Origin: Acidobacteriota bacterium
GTDB taxonomy: Bacteria > Acidobacteriota > Terriglobia > Terriglobales > Acidobacteriaceae
Assembly (NCBI GenBank): GCA_016196065.1
Contig: JACPYL010000008.1
Span: forward strand, 372,001-436,000
Reading direction: 5' to 3'
DNA: 64,000 nt
A model generated the notes under the pieces. The model was not told where the DNA came from and did not search any database. It saw only the letters and a program-made list of their open reading frames with translations. The translations under genes were made by a program, and so were the position numbers. Positions 53,728 through 62,451 of this stretch are shown here, one piece after another (position 1 is the stretch's first letter; the number at the start of each line of letters is the position of its first letter).

Positions 53728-56616
53728 ATGAATCCTGTTGGAACTTTGGAAACGAGCAAAGCCGTCAACCCGTTGAAACAGCTGCAGGGGCTCGGCCAGT
53801 CGATCTGGCTGGACTACATCCGCCGCGATCTGATGACCGGCGGCGAACTCAAGCGCCTGATTGACGAAGATGGGCTCGCAGGCATGACCTCGAATCCGGC
53901 GATTTTTGAAAAGGCCATTGTCGGCAGCACGCTCTACCAGGATTTTCTCGACTCGCTTGCGAATCGCACCGACCTCGACGCCAAGGGTCGCTACGAACTG
54001 CTCGCTCTCCGCGACATTCAGGACGCCGCTGACTTTCTGCGGCCGGTATACCAAAGCACGAAACGCCGGGATGGCTACGTCAGCCTGGAAGTTTCTCCGT
54101 ACCTGGCCAACGACACGCAAGGGACGATCGAAGAAGCGCGCCGTCTGTGGCGAGCGGTTGCCCGAGAGAACGTGATGATCAAGATTCCCGCCACACCCGC
54201 GGGGATTCTTGCCATTCGCCAGATGCTGAGCGAGGGCATCAACATTAATATCACTCTGCTCTTTGCCCAGAGCGTGTATGAGGAAGTCGCGCAGACGTAT
54301 GTCGATGCGCTGGAAATCTATTCGGCCGGCGGCGGCGATGTCAGCAGAGTAGCCAGCGTGGCCAGCTTCTTTATCAGCCGCATTGATTCGCTGGTGGACT
54401 CGCTGCTCAACGAACAAATCAAGAAAGAAACCGATCCCGCGCGGAAAGCCAAGCTGCAAGGGATCCTCGGCAAGGTCGCAATCGCGAACGCCAAGCTGAC
54501 CTACGAGGCCTACCAGAAGATCTTCTCCACTCCACGCTGGAAAGCACTCGCTGCCAAGGGAGGCCAGACACAGCGCGTATTGTGGGCAAGCACAAGCACC
54601 AAGAACCCGGCATATCGCGATGTCATGTACATCGAAGAACTGATTGGGCCGGACACAGTAAACACCGTGCCTCCCGCGACGCTCGACGCATTTCGAGATC
54701 ACGGCAAAGTGCGTTTGAGCTTGACCGAGAATATTCCGGCAGCGCGCCAAACCATGGCCGATCTGGCTGCAGTCGGCATTTCAATGAAAGAAGTCACGGA
54801 AAAGCTCATCACGGACGCTGTAAAGCTTTTCGCCGACCCCTTCAAGCTTTTACTTGACGCAGTCGAGAAGAACAGCAAGGGCGGTGGGGCGAAGACCAAC
54901 GCTCAGACCGCTACACTGCCCGCCGACCTTGACGGTGCCGTAAAAAAAAACCTTAGCGACTGGCAATCCGGCAACAAAGTAAAGCGTCTGTGGGATCACG
55001 ACCAGACACTCTGGACGGGCGAAGACGAAGCAGCCTGGCTGGGATGGCTCGACATCACTGAGCAACAACTGGCCAATGTCGGCAAGTTGAAAGAACTCGG
55101 CGCCGAAATCAAGAGCGGCGGCTTCCGTGACATTCTCCTTCTCGGCATGGGCGGATCCAGCCTCTGTCCGGAGGTCCTGGCGCTTACATTCGGCCAGCAG
55201 CCTGGTTTTCCGAAGCTTCACGTCCTCGATTCCGTTGATCCGGCGCAGATCCGGCACACCGAAGCCAAGATCGATCTGGCCAAGACTCTCTTCATAGTCT
55301 CCAGTAAATCGGGTAGCACGCTCGAACCGAACATCTACAAGCAGTATTTCTTCGAACGCGTGAAGCAGGTACTGGGTGCGGACAAGGCAGGAGACCGCTT
55401 CATCGCGATCACCGATCCAGGGTCGAAAATGCAGCAGGTCGCGGAGCGCGACCGCTTCCGTCACATCTTCTACGGGCTTCCTACGATCGGCGGCCGCTAT
55501 TCGGCTCTTTCGAACTTCGGCATGGTGCCAGCCGCTGCGATGGGACTTGATACGGAGAAGTTCCTCAATCGCACCGAGCAGATGGTTAAGGCTTGCAAGG
55601 CAAACGTTCCTGTCGCAGAAAATCCCGGAGTGGTGCTGGGCCTGATTCTGGGCACGGCCGCGAAGATGGGACGCGACAAGATCACGGTTATCACGTCGCC
55701 CGGTATTTTCGATCTCGGCGCTTGGCTCGAGCAATTGATTGCGGAGTCAACCGGCAAACTAGGCAAGGGCATCATCCCAGTGGATCGCGAAGCACTGGCT
55801 GCACCGGCGGTGTATGGCAAAGACCGTATCTTCGCCTACGTTCGACTGGAAACTGCGCCGGACGCGGCCCAGGACGCCAAGGTCGCCGCACTGGAAAAAG
55901 CAGGGCATCCCGTCGTTCACATCACCATGACCGACACCTATAACCTTGGCCAGGAATTCTTCCGCTGGGAAATTGCGACCGCCGTTGCCGGATCAATCCT
56001 CGGCATCAATGCGTTCAACCAGCCCGACGTCGAAGCCAGCAAGATCGAGACCAAGAAACTGACCACGCAATATGAGACGAGCGGTTCACTTCCAACCGAA
56101 ACGCCAATCCTCGAAGACGCCGGCTTCAAACTCTTCACTGATCAAAAGAATGCGGATGCGTTGGCAATCGCAACTGGCTCTGACAAGTCAGTGAAGAATT
56201 ATCTGAAAGCGCACCTGGCTCGCCTGGGCGCGGGCGATTATTTCGCGGTACTCGGCTACGTAGAGATGAATGCGGAGCACGAGGCGATACTGCAGGAACT
56301 ACGAACGGCCGTCCGCGACCGCAAGCGCGTGGCGACTTGTTTGGGCTTTGGACCACGTTTTCTGCACTCGACGGGTCAGGCATACAAAGGCGGCCCAAAC
56401 AGCGGAGTCGTACTGCAGATCACATGTGATGATGCCCAGGATTTGCAGGTGCCCGGACAGAAATTCACATTCGGTATTGTGAAAGCGGCACAGGCTCGCG
56501 GCGACTTTGCCGTGCTTGCTGAGCGCAATCGGAGAGCGCTGCGGATCCATCTCGGTCCGGATGTGAAAACAGGGCTCAGCAAGTTGGCGGAGTTAGTAAA
56601 ACAAGTTCTAGCGTAA
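53728..56616 (+). CDS. Fused transaldolase and glucose-6-phosphate isomerase
   Basis: 962 residues carrying two enzymes. Residues 1-385 are transaldolase: LGQSIWLDYIRRDLMTGGEL, MTSNPAIFEKAI and ENVMIKIPATPAG (Schiff-base Lys near 150). After a short linker (AKTNAQTATLPADLD), residues about 420-962 resemble glucose-6-phosphate isomerase: LLLGMGGSSLCPEV, VSSKSGSTLEPNIYKQYFFE near 525 and GRYSALSNFGMVPAAAMG. The fusion is known in some bacteria and would link the non-oxidative pathway to glycolysis. It starts 60 bases after tkt with GAGGAGAGG before the ATG. There is no frameshift between the domains. Confidence 0.95.
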   Translation: MNPVGTLETSKAVNPLKQLQGLGQSIWLDYIRRDLMTGGELKRLIDEDGLAGMTSNPAIFEKAIVGSTLYQDFLDSLANRTDLDAKGRYELLALRDIQDAADFLRPVYQSTKRRDGYVSLEVSPYLANDTQGTIEEARRLWRAVARENVMIKIPATPAGILAIRQMLSEGININITLLFAQSVYEEVAQTYVDALEIYSAGGGDVSRVASVASFFISRIDSLVDSLLNEQIKKETDPARKAKLQGILGKVAIANAKLTYEAYQKIFSTPRWKALAAKGGQTQRVLWASTSTKNPAYRDVMYIEELIGPDTVNTVPPATLDAFRDHGKVRLSLTENIPAARQTMADLAAVGISMKEVTEKLITDAVKLFADPFKLLLDAVEKNSKGGGAKTNAQTATLPADLDGAVKKNLSDWQSGNKVKRLWDHDQTLWTGEDEAAWLGWLDITEQQLANVGKLKELGAEIKSGGFRDILLLGMGGSSLCPEVLALTFGQQPGFPKLHVLDSVDPAQIRHTEAKIDLAKTLFIVSSKSGSTLEPNIYKQYFFERVKQVLGADKAGDRFIAITDPGSKMQQVAERDRFRHIFYGLPTIGGRYSALSNFGMVPAAAMGLDTEKFLNRTEQMVKACKANVPVAENPGVVLGLILGTAAKMGRDKITVITSPGIFDLGAWLEQLIAESTGKLGKGIIPVDREALAAPAVYGKDRIFAYVRLETAPDAAQDAKVAALEKAGHPVVHITMTDTYNLGQEFFRWEIATAVAGSILGINAFNQPDVEASKIETKKLTTQYETSGSLPTETPILEDAGFKLFTDQKNADALAIATGSDKSVKNYLKAHLARLGAGDYFAVLGYVEMNAEHEAILQELRTAVRDRKRVATCLGFGPRFLHSTGQAYKGGPNSGVVLQITCDDAQDLQVPGQKFTFGIVKAAQARGDFAVLAERNRRALRIHLGPDVKTGLSKLAELVKQVLA

Positions 56617-56623
56617 GTGCAGC

Positions 56624-56683
56624 GTAGAGGCTCGGCTTGCCTCATCTTCGTTGCGACAGAGATGCGGCAAGCCGTGTCTCTAC
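56624..56683. repeat. Imperfect inverted repeat inside the pentose phosphate operon
   Basis: GTAGAGGCTCGGCTTGCC (56624-56641) and GGCAAGCCGTGTCTCTAC (56666-56683) pair at 16 of 18 positions. The hairpin begins seven bases after the tal-pgi stop and ends 56 bases before gnd. A half copy occurs at 16085-16103. Confidence 0.75.
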
Positions 56684-56739
56684 ATTCAGATTTTGGTGTC
56701 TTGAACGTTTTCTGTGTTTCCGAAAATAAGGAGCATGGC

Positions 56740-57732
56740 ATGCAATTAGGAATGGTAGGGCTGGGGCGCATGGGCGCCAACATGACGCGGCGACTGCTGC
56801 GCGGTGGACACAAGCTGGTCGTTTCCGATCTCAGTTCCGAAGCGGTCAAGCAACTGGCCGGCGAAGGAGCCTCTGGATCGACCTCGCTCCAGGACCTGGT
56901 CAGCCAATTGAGCGCTCCCCGCGCAGTCTGGGTGATGGTGCCCGCAGGCGGGCCAACCGAGAACACGGTGCAGTCGCTCCTGCAGTACATGCAACCGGGA
57001 GACGTCGTCATTGACGGCGGTAACTCCTACTTTAAGGATGATGTGCGACGTTCGCTGATCTGCAAGGCAAAAGGTGTCGATTATGTGGATGTAGGGACCA
57101 GTGGCGGCGTCTGGGGACTTGAACGCGGCTATTGCATGATGATCGGCGGGCCTGACGGTGCTGTAAAACGCCTCGACCCGATCTTTAAGACGCTGGCTCC
57201 CGGACGCGGCGACATTCCGCGTACTCCGGGCCGCGAGAAGATGGGCGGCACGTCGGAGGATGGCTATATCCATTGCGGACCGTCCGGCGCGGGACACTTT
57301 GTGAAGATGGTGCACAACGGTATCGAGTACGGCATGATGCAGGCCTATGCCGAAGGCTTCGACATTTTCAAGAACGCGACCAGCAAGGACCTTCCCGAAG
57401 AAATTCGCTACGACCTGAATCTGGCGGATATCGCGGAAGTCTGGCGACGGGGCAGTGTGGTCAGTTCATGGCTGCTCGACCTCACCGCCATTGCCTTGGC
57501 GGAAAATCCGACGCTCTCTGAATACAGCGGATTTGTGCAGGATTCGGGCGAAGGCCGCTGGACGATCCAGGCAGCCATCGAAGAATCCGTTCCTGCGGAA
57601 GTACTGACTGCGTCGTTGTTCACGCGCTTCCGCTCTCGCCAGGAACATACGTTTGCAGAAAAGATACTTTCTGCGATGCGCCAGAAATTCGGCGGACACG
57701 TCGAGCCGAAAGCACAACCGAAGAAAGCGTAA
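56740..57732 (+). CDS. gnd: 6-phosphogluconate dehydrogenase (short, decarboxylating type)
   Basis: 330 residues. It oxidises 6-phosphogluconate to ribulose 5-phosphate and CO2. The Rossmann start is [30 protein letters not shown] and [20 protein letters not shown] follow. Then comes [20 protein letters not shown] (catalytic Lys and the N-G-I-E-Y core). The length is that of the shorter YqeC/GndA-type enzyme (about 300-330), commonly NAD-linked, rather than the 470-residue NADP form. The start is ATG 56740 with AAGGAG upstream. The longer frame from 56617 runs through the inverted repeat. zwf follows after 33 bases. Confidence 0.95.
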   Translation: MQLGMVGLGRMGANMTRRLLRGGHKLVVSDLSSEAVKQLAGEGASGSTSLQDLVSQLSAPRAVWVMVPAGGPTENTVQSLLQYMQPGDVVIDGGNSYFKDDVRRSLICKAKGVDYVDVGTSGGVWGLERGYCMMIGGPDGAVKRLDPIFKTLAPGRGDIPRTPGREKMGGTSEDGYIHCGPSGAGHFVKMVHNGIEYGMMQAYAEGFDIFKNATSKDLPEEIRYDLNLADIAEVWRRGSVVSSWLLDLTAIALAENPTLSEYSGFVQDSGEGRWTIQAAIEESVPAEVLTASLFTRFRSRQEHTFAEKILSAMRQKFGGHVEPKAQPKKA

Positions 57733-57765
57733 GGGGCGCTCGCAAACTCCCCTGACAGGACAAAC

Positions 57766-59307
57766 ATGGCTTTGACCGAAGCGGCACCGACTTCAGCAAA
57801 ACCGCGCGTTGGACGCGTGGCCGATCCCTGCGTGATGGTGATTTTTGGCGCGACTGGCGACCTCACGCGCCGGAAACTGATTCCCGCGCTTTACAACCTG
57901 GCCAGCCAGCAATTGCTGTCGCGGGAGTTCGCCATCATCGGAGTCGGACGCACTCCCATGACCAACGATGAGGCACGCAAGAAGCTTTCCGAGGACTTCA
58001 AGCAGTTCGCGACCGGCCCGGTTGATCCCGATTTGTGGGAATGGTTTGTCCGGCACTTGCACTACGTGTCGGGAAACTTCGACGATCCTGCAACCTATGA
58101 CCGGCTGAAGCAGGAACTCACGAAGGTGGAGAAGGACCATTCCACGCATGGCAACGTCTTTTTCTACCTGGCGACAGCGCCGAACTACTTTTGCGAGATC
58201 GTGCAGAGCCTGGCCAAAGTGGATCTGATGAAAGAAGAGAACGGCCAGTGGCGGCGCGTGATTGTTGAAAAGCCGTTTGGCCACGACTTGGAGTCGGCGC
58301 GAACGCTGAATCAGAATCTTCTCAAGTTCGCCTCCGAGCACCAGATCTACCGCATTGATCATTATCTGGGCAAGGAAACGGTCCAAAACATCCTGGCGTT
58401 TCGGTTTGCGAACGGAATCTTCGAACCCATCTGGAATCGCCGCTACATCGACAACGTGCAGATTTCCGTGGCCGAAACAGTGGGCGTGGAAGGCCGCGGC
58501 GGTTACTACGATACGGCGGGAGCTCTGCGTGACATGGTGCCGAACCACATCATGCAGCTGATCACGCTCACGACGATGGAGCCTCCGATTTCGTTCGAAG
58601 CGAACGCGGTGCGCGACGAACAAGCCAAAATCCTGCACGCGATCCAGCCGTTCACTTCCGAAGACGTGCTCAGCAAAACCGTCCGCGGGCAGTATGGAGA
58701 TGGTGTAGTCAACGGTCAGCGTCTGCCTGCATACCGTTCGGAACCCGGCGTTCCCGCCGACTCCAAGGCTGAGACCTACGTCGCCATGAAGCTGCTGATC
58801 GACAACTGGCGCTGGGCGGGAGTTCCCTTCTTCCTGCGCACCGGCAAGCGCATGGCGAGCCGCAATACCCATGTGGTGATCGAATTCCGGCGCGCTCCGT
58901 TCGTGCTGTTCCGGGAGACGCAGGTGGAAGACCTGATGCCGAATCAACTCGTCATGCACATTCAGCCCGAGGAAGGCATCTCACTGCGTTTTGCGGCCAA
59001 GACACCCGGCCCCGCAATGAATCTGGGCGAAGTCGATATGGACTTCAAATACGCCGACTACTTTGGCGAGACCACCGCCACTGGATACGAACGCCTGCTC
59101 CACGATTGCATGATTGGCGACGCTACGCTATTTCAGCGTGCCGATATGGTTGAGGCGGGATGGAGCATCGTCACTCCTGTGCTCGATGTATGGAAAGCGT
59201 TGCCTCCGCGCAATTTCCCGAACTATCCGTCGGGCGCGTGGGGACCGAAAGACGCGGACGAATTGCTGGAGCGCGATGGCCGGGCGTGGAGAAATTTCGA
59301 GAAATAA
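57766..59307 (+). CDS. zwf: Glucose-6-phosphate 1-dehydrogenase
   Basis: 513 residues, oxidising glucose 6-phosphate to 6-phosphogluconolactone. The dinucleotide-binding motif is [20 protein letters not shown] (near residue 26). The catalytic His lies in [20 protein letters not shown] near 195. [20 protein letters not shown] and FFLRTGKRM complete the core. The length fits the usual bacterial enzyme. The order gnd-zwf-pgl with short gaps (33 and 38 bases) indicates one transcript supplying all three oxidative steps. Confidence 0.97.
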   Translation: MALTEAAPTSAKPRVGRVADPCVMVIFGATGDLTRRKLIPALYNLASQQLLSREFAIIGVGRTPMTNDEARKKLSEDFKQFATGPVDPDLWEWFVRHLHYVSGNFDDPATYDRLKQELTKVEKDHSTHGNVFFYLATAPNYFCEIVQSLAKVDLMKEENGQWRRVIVEKPFGHDLESARTLNQNLLKFASEHQIYRIDHYLGKETVQNILAFRFANGIFEPIWNRRYIDNVQISVAETVGVEGRGGYYDTAGALRDMVPNHIMQLITLTTMEPPISFEANAVRDEQAKILHAIQPFTSEDVLSKTVRGQYGDGVVNGQRLPAYRSEPGVPADSKAETYVAMKLLIDNWRWAGVPFFLRTGKRMASRNTHVVIEFRRAPFVLFRETQVEDLMPNQLVMHIQPEEGISLRFAAKTPGPAMNLGEVDMDFKYADYFGETTATGYERLLHDCMIGDATLFQRADMVEAGWSIVTPVLDVWKALPPRNFPNYPSGAWGPKDADELLERDGRAWRNFEK

Positions 59308-59345
59308 TGCGCCAGCCACTCTAGCCAGGAGCATCCTCAGAACGT

Positions 59346-60083
59346 ATGACGTGCATTCGGATCATCGAAGTACTTCCCGCGCCTGCCGAACTCTTCGAAG
59401 CTGCCGCGAAAGAATTCGTTCGCATTGGCCGCGCCGCCATCGCCGAACGCGGACGCTTTACGGTGGCTCTCTCCGGCGGTTCGACTCCCCGAACTCTCTA
59501 TTCACTGCTCGCTAAAGAGCATGCCGACTTTGCATGGAAGAAGACTTTCCTCTTCTTTGGCGACGAGCGCCACGTGCCACCCGACCACCACGACAGCAAC
59601 TATCGCATGGTGAACGAAGCGTTGCTTTCAAAGGTATCGATCCCCGCCAAGAATGTGTATCGCGTTCAGGCCGAGGACCCGGAAGCAGCGATGGCGGCAT
59701 CGGATTATGAAAAGCAATTGCGCAGCTTCTTCAAATTGACACCGGGAGAGTTTCCGCACTTCGACCTGATCCTGCTGGGACTTGGACCCGACGGCCACAC
59801 GGCTTCCCTGTTTCCCGGCTCAGATGGATTGAAGGAACGTTCCCGTCTGGTGATCGCGAACTGGGTGGAGAAGTTCAAGACCCACCGCATCACCTTCACG
59901 TTCCCGGTTTTGAACCACACGACCGACGTCATGTTCCTTTCGAGCGGACCCGAAAAAGCGGATATGGTTCGCGAAATCCTGGAAGGCCATCACAGGCCTC
60001 CCTATCCTGCACAGCAAATTGAGCCCGAAGGTCGGTTGGTTTGGATGCTGGACGAGGCTGCGGCTGCAAAATTGACGAGCTAA
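59346..60083 (+). CDS. pgl: 6-phosphogluconolactonase
   Basis: 245 residues of the NagB/SugD superfamily, hydrolysing 6-phosphogluconolactone. VALSGGSTPRTLYSLLA near residue 40, FFGDERHVPPDHHDSNYRMV near 75 and LGLGPDGHTASLFPGSDGL near 140 are the family signatures. It closes the operon. Its stop lies 13 bases from the convergent CoA-binding gene. No terminator hairpin is evident in so short a gap. Confidence 0.95.
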   Translation: MTCIRIIEVLPAPAELFEAAAKEFVRIGRAAIAERGRFTVALSGGSTPRTLYSLLAKEHADFAWKKTFLFFGDERHVPPDHHDSNYRMVNEALLSKVSIPAKNVYRVQAEDPEAAMAASDYEKQLRSFFKLTPGEFPHFDLILLGLGPDGHTASLFPGSDGLKERSRLVIANWVEKFKTHRITFTFPVLNHTTDVMFLSSGPEKADMVREILEGHHRPPYPAQQIEPEGRLVWMLDEAAAAKLTS

Positions 60084-60096
60084 GTTGTGATCCTGA

Positions 60097-60501
60097 TTAT
60101 CGGAATCGGGCACGGTGCTCTTTCAGAATGCAACGGTCCATTACGACGAAAATCCCCGCCTGGCGGGCCTTTTCAGCGGCCTGTTCGTTGATCACATCTT
60201 CCTGAAGCCAGATCGCGGGAATCTTCAACTGGATGGCTTGCTCAACAATCTCATCCACATATTCTGGACGTCGAAAAACGTCGACGAGATCAATCTTGCC
60301 GGGGACATCGAACAGGGACGGATAGGCTATTTCTCCCAACGCCTCGGAAATGTGCGGGTTCACGGGAATGATTTTGTATCCCTGCGATTGCATGTACGCA
60401 GAAACGCCATGGCTCGGGCGCATCGCACTATCGGACTGTCCCACGACGGCAATGGTTTTGACCCGGGACAGCAATTCGTAGATGGCGTCTGGTTGCTTCA
60501 A
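60097..60501 (-). CDS. CoA-binding (YccU-like) protein
   Basis: 134 residues, a single Rossmann-like CoA-binding domain of the YccU type. IAVVGQSDSAMRPSHGVSAY, VNPHISEALGEIAYPSLFDV, DLVDVFRRPEYVDEIVEQA and IWLQEDVINEQAAEKARQ fit the family order. The biochemical role of this family is not established, although CoA binding is supported structurally. It is the last gene of the - strand cluster, 33 bases after the helical-repeat gene. Confidence 0.9.
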   Translation of the reverse strand: MKQPDAIYELLSRVKTIAVVGQSDSAMRPSHGVSAYMQSQGYKIIPVNPHISEALGEIAYPSLFDVPGKIDLVDVFRRPEYVDEIVEQAIQLKIPAIWLQEDVINEQAAEKARQAGIFVVMDRCILKEHRARFR

Positions 60502-60534
60502 GAGAGCACGCTCACTGGTTGCAGCTGGCAGAAA

Positions 60535-61794
60535 TTAGTCTTTGCCACCCTTCTCCATTTTCTGTTTGAACATCCGCAAGGCAAGCTTGCGAACCGTGTC
60601 GGACACTTCTTTGTTCCCCGACAGATTCTTCAAATCGTGAATCAACAGGTTCTTCATGAGGCCGAGCGAGATATCCAGCGGCGTGCGTGGATTGAACACC
60701 AGATTGCGCACGATCGTGTAGTTCTTCATGAAGCGGCGGCGCATGGGTATGGCGCGCAAGACCGCCTCCAGTACATTCTTCTGGAGTGCGAATTTTTCTA
60801 CCTCGCCGTCGGAGACTTTCGGAGAATCGAGTACCGCCAGTGCCACCAGTTTGGTGCTATCGCGGATTAGGATGGATCGCTCTTCTTTGCTGCCGCGCAT
60901 CGCCAGCGCAATGCGCCCCGTAATGTCGAGCTTGGAGATCTTCTGGAGCGTGCTGTCACGCTTGGTGTCCCCCAGTGCCACGATCGGCTTTCTGCCTGCC
61001 TTGATGCCGGCGGCACTCGGCGATGCAGGAGTCGCGGGAGCTTCCGGTACTGGTGCGGTTGCGGTTCCACCCTCGATGCCAGTTCCCTCCTGCACAACGA
61101 CTGCTTCAAACGGCTTATCGCCTGCCGCAGCCAATTCGGATTGATTTTGCTTCAGGTAGTCCACAATCGCCTGCTCAACGGCGGGTTCGTTCACGCCTTC
61201 GGAGTCGTCCGCAGGAATTGAGGGATCCACAATCGGAGCCGCCCCAGCTTCTGGATTCGCAGCCGCCGTCTCAACCGGCGCAACGGCTTCCACGGGAGGC
61301 GTCGCGGGCGCTGTGGCGGACGCGCCTTGTCCGGGATTGACGAGTGCTGCCAGTTCATTGGCCCGAACCCGCGGATTGCTTTGCAGCGCCGTCATGAGCG
61401 CAGTTGATTTCTTGAAGGTCTCGTCGGCAAGCAGCGCCTCGACCACCCAACGAGCACCTGTGCCGGCTACTTCCAATAGCGACTTTTGTGGGACCGCGGG
61501 ATTCTTCAATAGCGCCGGCAGCGTTACCGGACGAAGGTTCTTCGGCGACACCAGGTATCCCAAAACCTCAGCGCTGGTATTCGGGTCGGCGGCAACCGAT
61601 GTTGATGCATTTTCATCCCAGCCAGCCAGGGTCATACGCGCCTGTTCCGCAAATACCTTGTTGTGGAGGGCGAGGTGGACGAGAATTTCCATCATCTCGG
61701 CGGGCTGTACAGAGAGCGCACCGCGCGCCGCCGCCTGCATCATTTGCGATGACATCTGCGATTTGCGGACCAGATCAATCATCCGATGCTGCAT
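60535..61794 (-). CDS. Helical-repeat protein, paralogous to the one at 16726-17496
   Basis: 419 residues, no signal peptide. Helix pairs recur: EMMEILVHLALHNKVFAEQA, TLPALLKNPAVPQKSLLEVA, and then a Pro/Ala/Glu-rich linker at about 170-285 (APATPPVEAVAPVETAAANP). The C-terminal 130 residues hold GRIALAMRGSKEERSILIRD and VRNLVFNPRTPLDISLGLMK. Both are echoed in the protein at 16726-17496, which has ERLALARRGSGRVAGAMLLD and VRLAVASHPHTPRQISIPLI. It lies three bases after the SpoT-like HD gene, so the two are probably translationally coupled. The function is unknown. A HEAT-like scaffold is the best guess. Confidence 0.85.
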   Translation of the reverse strand: MQHRMIDLVRKSQMSSQMMQAAARGALSVQPAEMMEILVHLALHNKVFAEQARMTLAGWDENASTSVAADPNTSAEVLGYLVSPKNLRPVTLPALLKNPAVPQKSLLEVAGTGARWVVEALLADETFKKSTALMTALQSNPRVRANELAALVNPGQGASATAPATPPVEAVAPVETAAANPEAGAAPIVDPSIPADDSEGVNEPAVEQAIVDYLKQNQSELAAAGDKPFEAVVVQEGTGIEGGTATAPVPEAPATPASPSAAGIKAGRKPIVALGDTKRDSTLQKISKLDITGRIALAMRGSKEERSILIRDSTKLVALAVLDSPKVSDGEVEKFALQKNVLEAVLRAIPMRRRFMKNYTIVRNLVFNPRTPLDISLGLMKNLLIHDLKNLSGNKEVSDTVRKLALRMFKQKMEKGGKD

Positions 61795-61797
61795 GAT

Positions 61798-62451
61798 TCA
61801 TCTCCCTCGTTTGTCCTGAACCCTTGCTGCGCGCCGCTTTCGGGCGGCTCGGGGCGGTTTTACCCCGGCCATCATTTCCAGTTCGCACACGACAATCGCC
61901 AGCTGACGGGTGGTCCGATTCGCTTTGCGGCGCTGAAATTCTTCATTCAAGGCGCGATAGTACCAGAGCGTGCCGTCACGGCCGCCGCTGAAACGTTTCC
62001 AGATGGACTCCCCGTCGTAGCGATAGTCGGCAATGATGGTGCGAACGTTATGCAACTTGTCGGAAGCTGAGACCAGGCGGGTTTCGGCGTCTTCGCTCTT
62101 CAGCCGGGATAGATATTCGCTCTTGCGGACGATCCACGGCAGTTTCGGATCGGAGAACGAATCCGTGCAGCCTTCGACAATCTTCGCTACACGGCCGCCA
62201 AACATTTTATGAACCTCGCGCAGCCTCGGCATGCCGCCACAGTCTTCCACCACATCGTGCAGGAGTGCTGCGATGGCCATATCCTCGTCGCCGCCGCTTT
62301 CCATTACCAACGACGCAACCGCCATCAGATGCGACAGATAGGGCACGGCAGTTTGTTTGCGAGTCTGTCCTGCATGCTTATCGGCAGCATAGCGAAATGC
62401 CTTCTGCAGACGCGGGCCTAAGTGTGGCGGCTTGGGGGCGCCAGGTTTCAT
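61798..62451 (-). CDS. SpoT-like HD-domain hydrolase, probably a small alarmone hydrolase
   Basis: 217 residues. The HD-type metal site of RelA/SpoT hydrolases is preserved: VPYLSHLMAVASLV (first His), IAALLHDVVED (H-D and E-D) and VSASDKLHNVRTI (Asp). No synthetase or regulatory domain follows, only a basic Arg/Lys-rich tail. This resembles SAH/MESH1-type enzymes that cleave (p)ppGpp, but other nucleotide substrates are possible. The ATG overlaps the prfB stop as ATGA (62448-62451). It is probably co-translated with prfB. Confidence 0.85.
   Translation of the reverse strand: MKPGAPKPPHLGPRLQKAFRYAADKHAGQTRKQTAVPYLSHLMAVASLVMESGGDEDMAIAALLHDVVEDCGGMPRLREVHKMFGGRVAKIVEGCTDSFSDPKLPWIVRKSEYLSRLKSEDAETRLVSASDKLHNVRTIIADYRYDGESIWKRFSGGRDGTLWYYRALNEEFQRRKANRTTRQLAIVVCELEMMAGVKPPRAARKRRAARVQDKRGR

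Noticed and set aside
53422-54750. 442-codon - strand frame across the tkt/tal-pgi junction
   Set aside because: It overlaps two confident enzymes and shows no recognisable domain.
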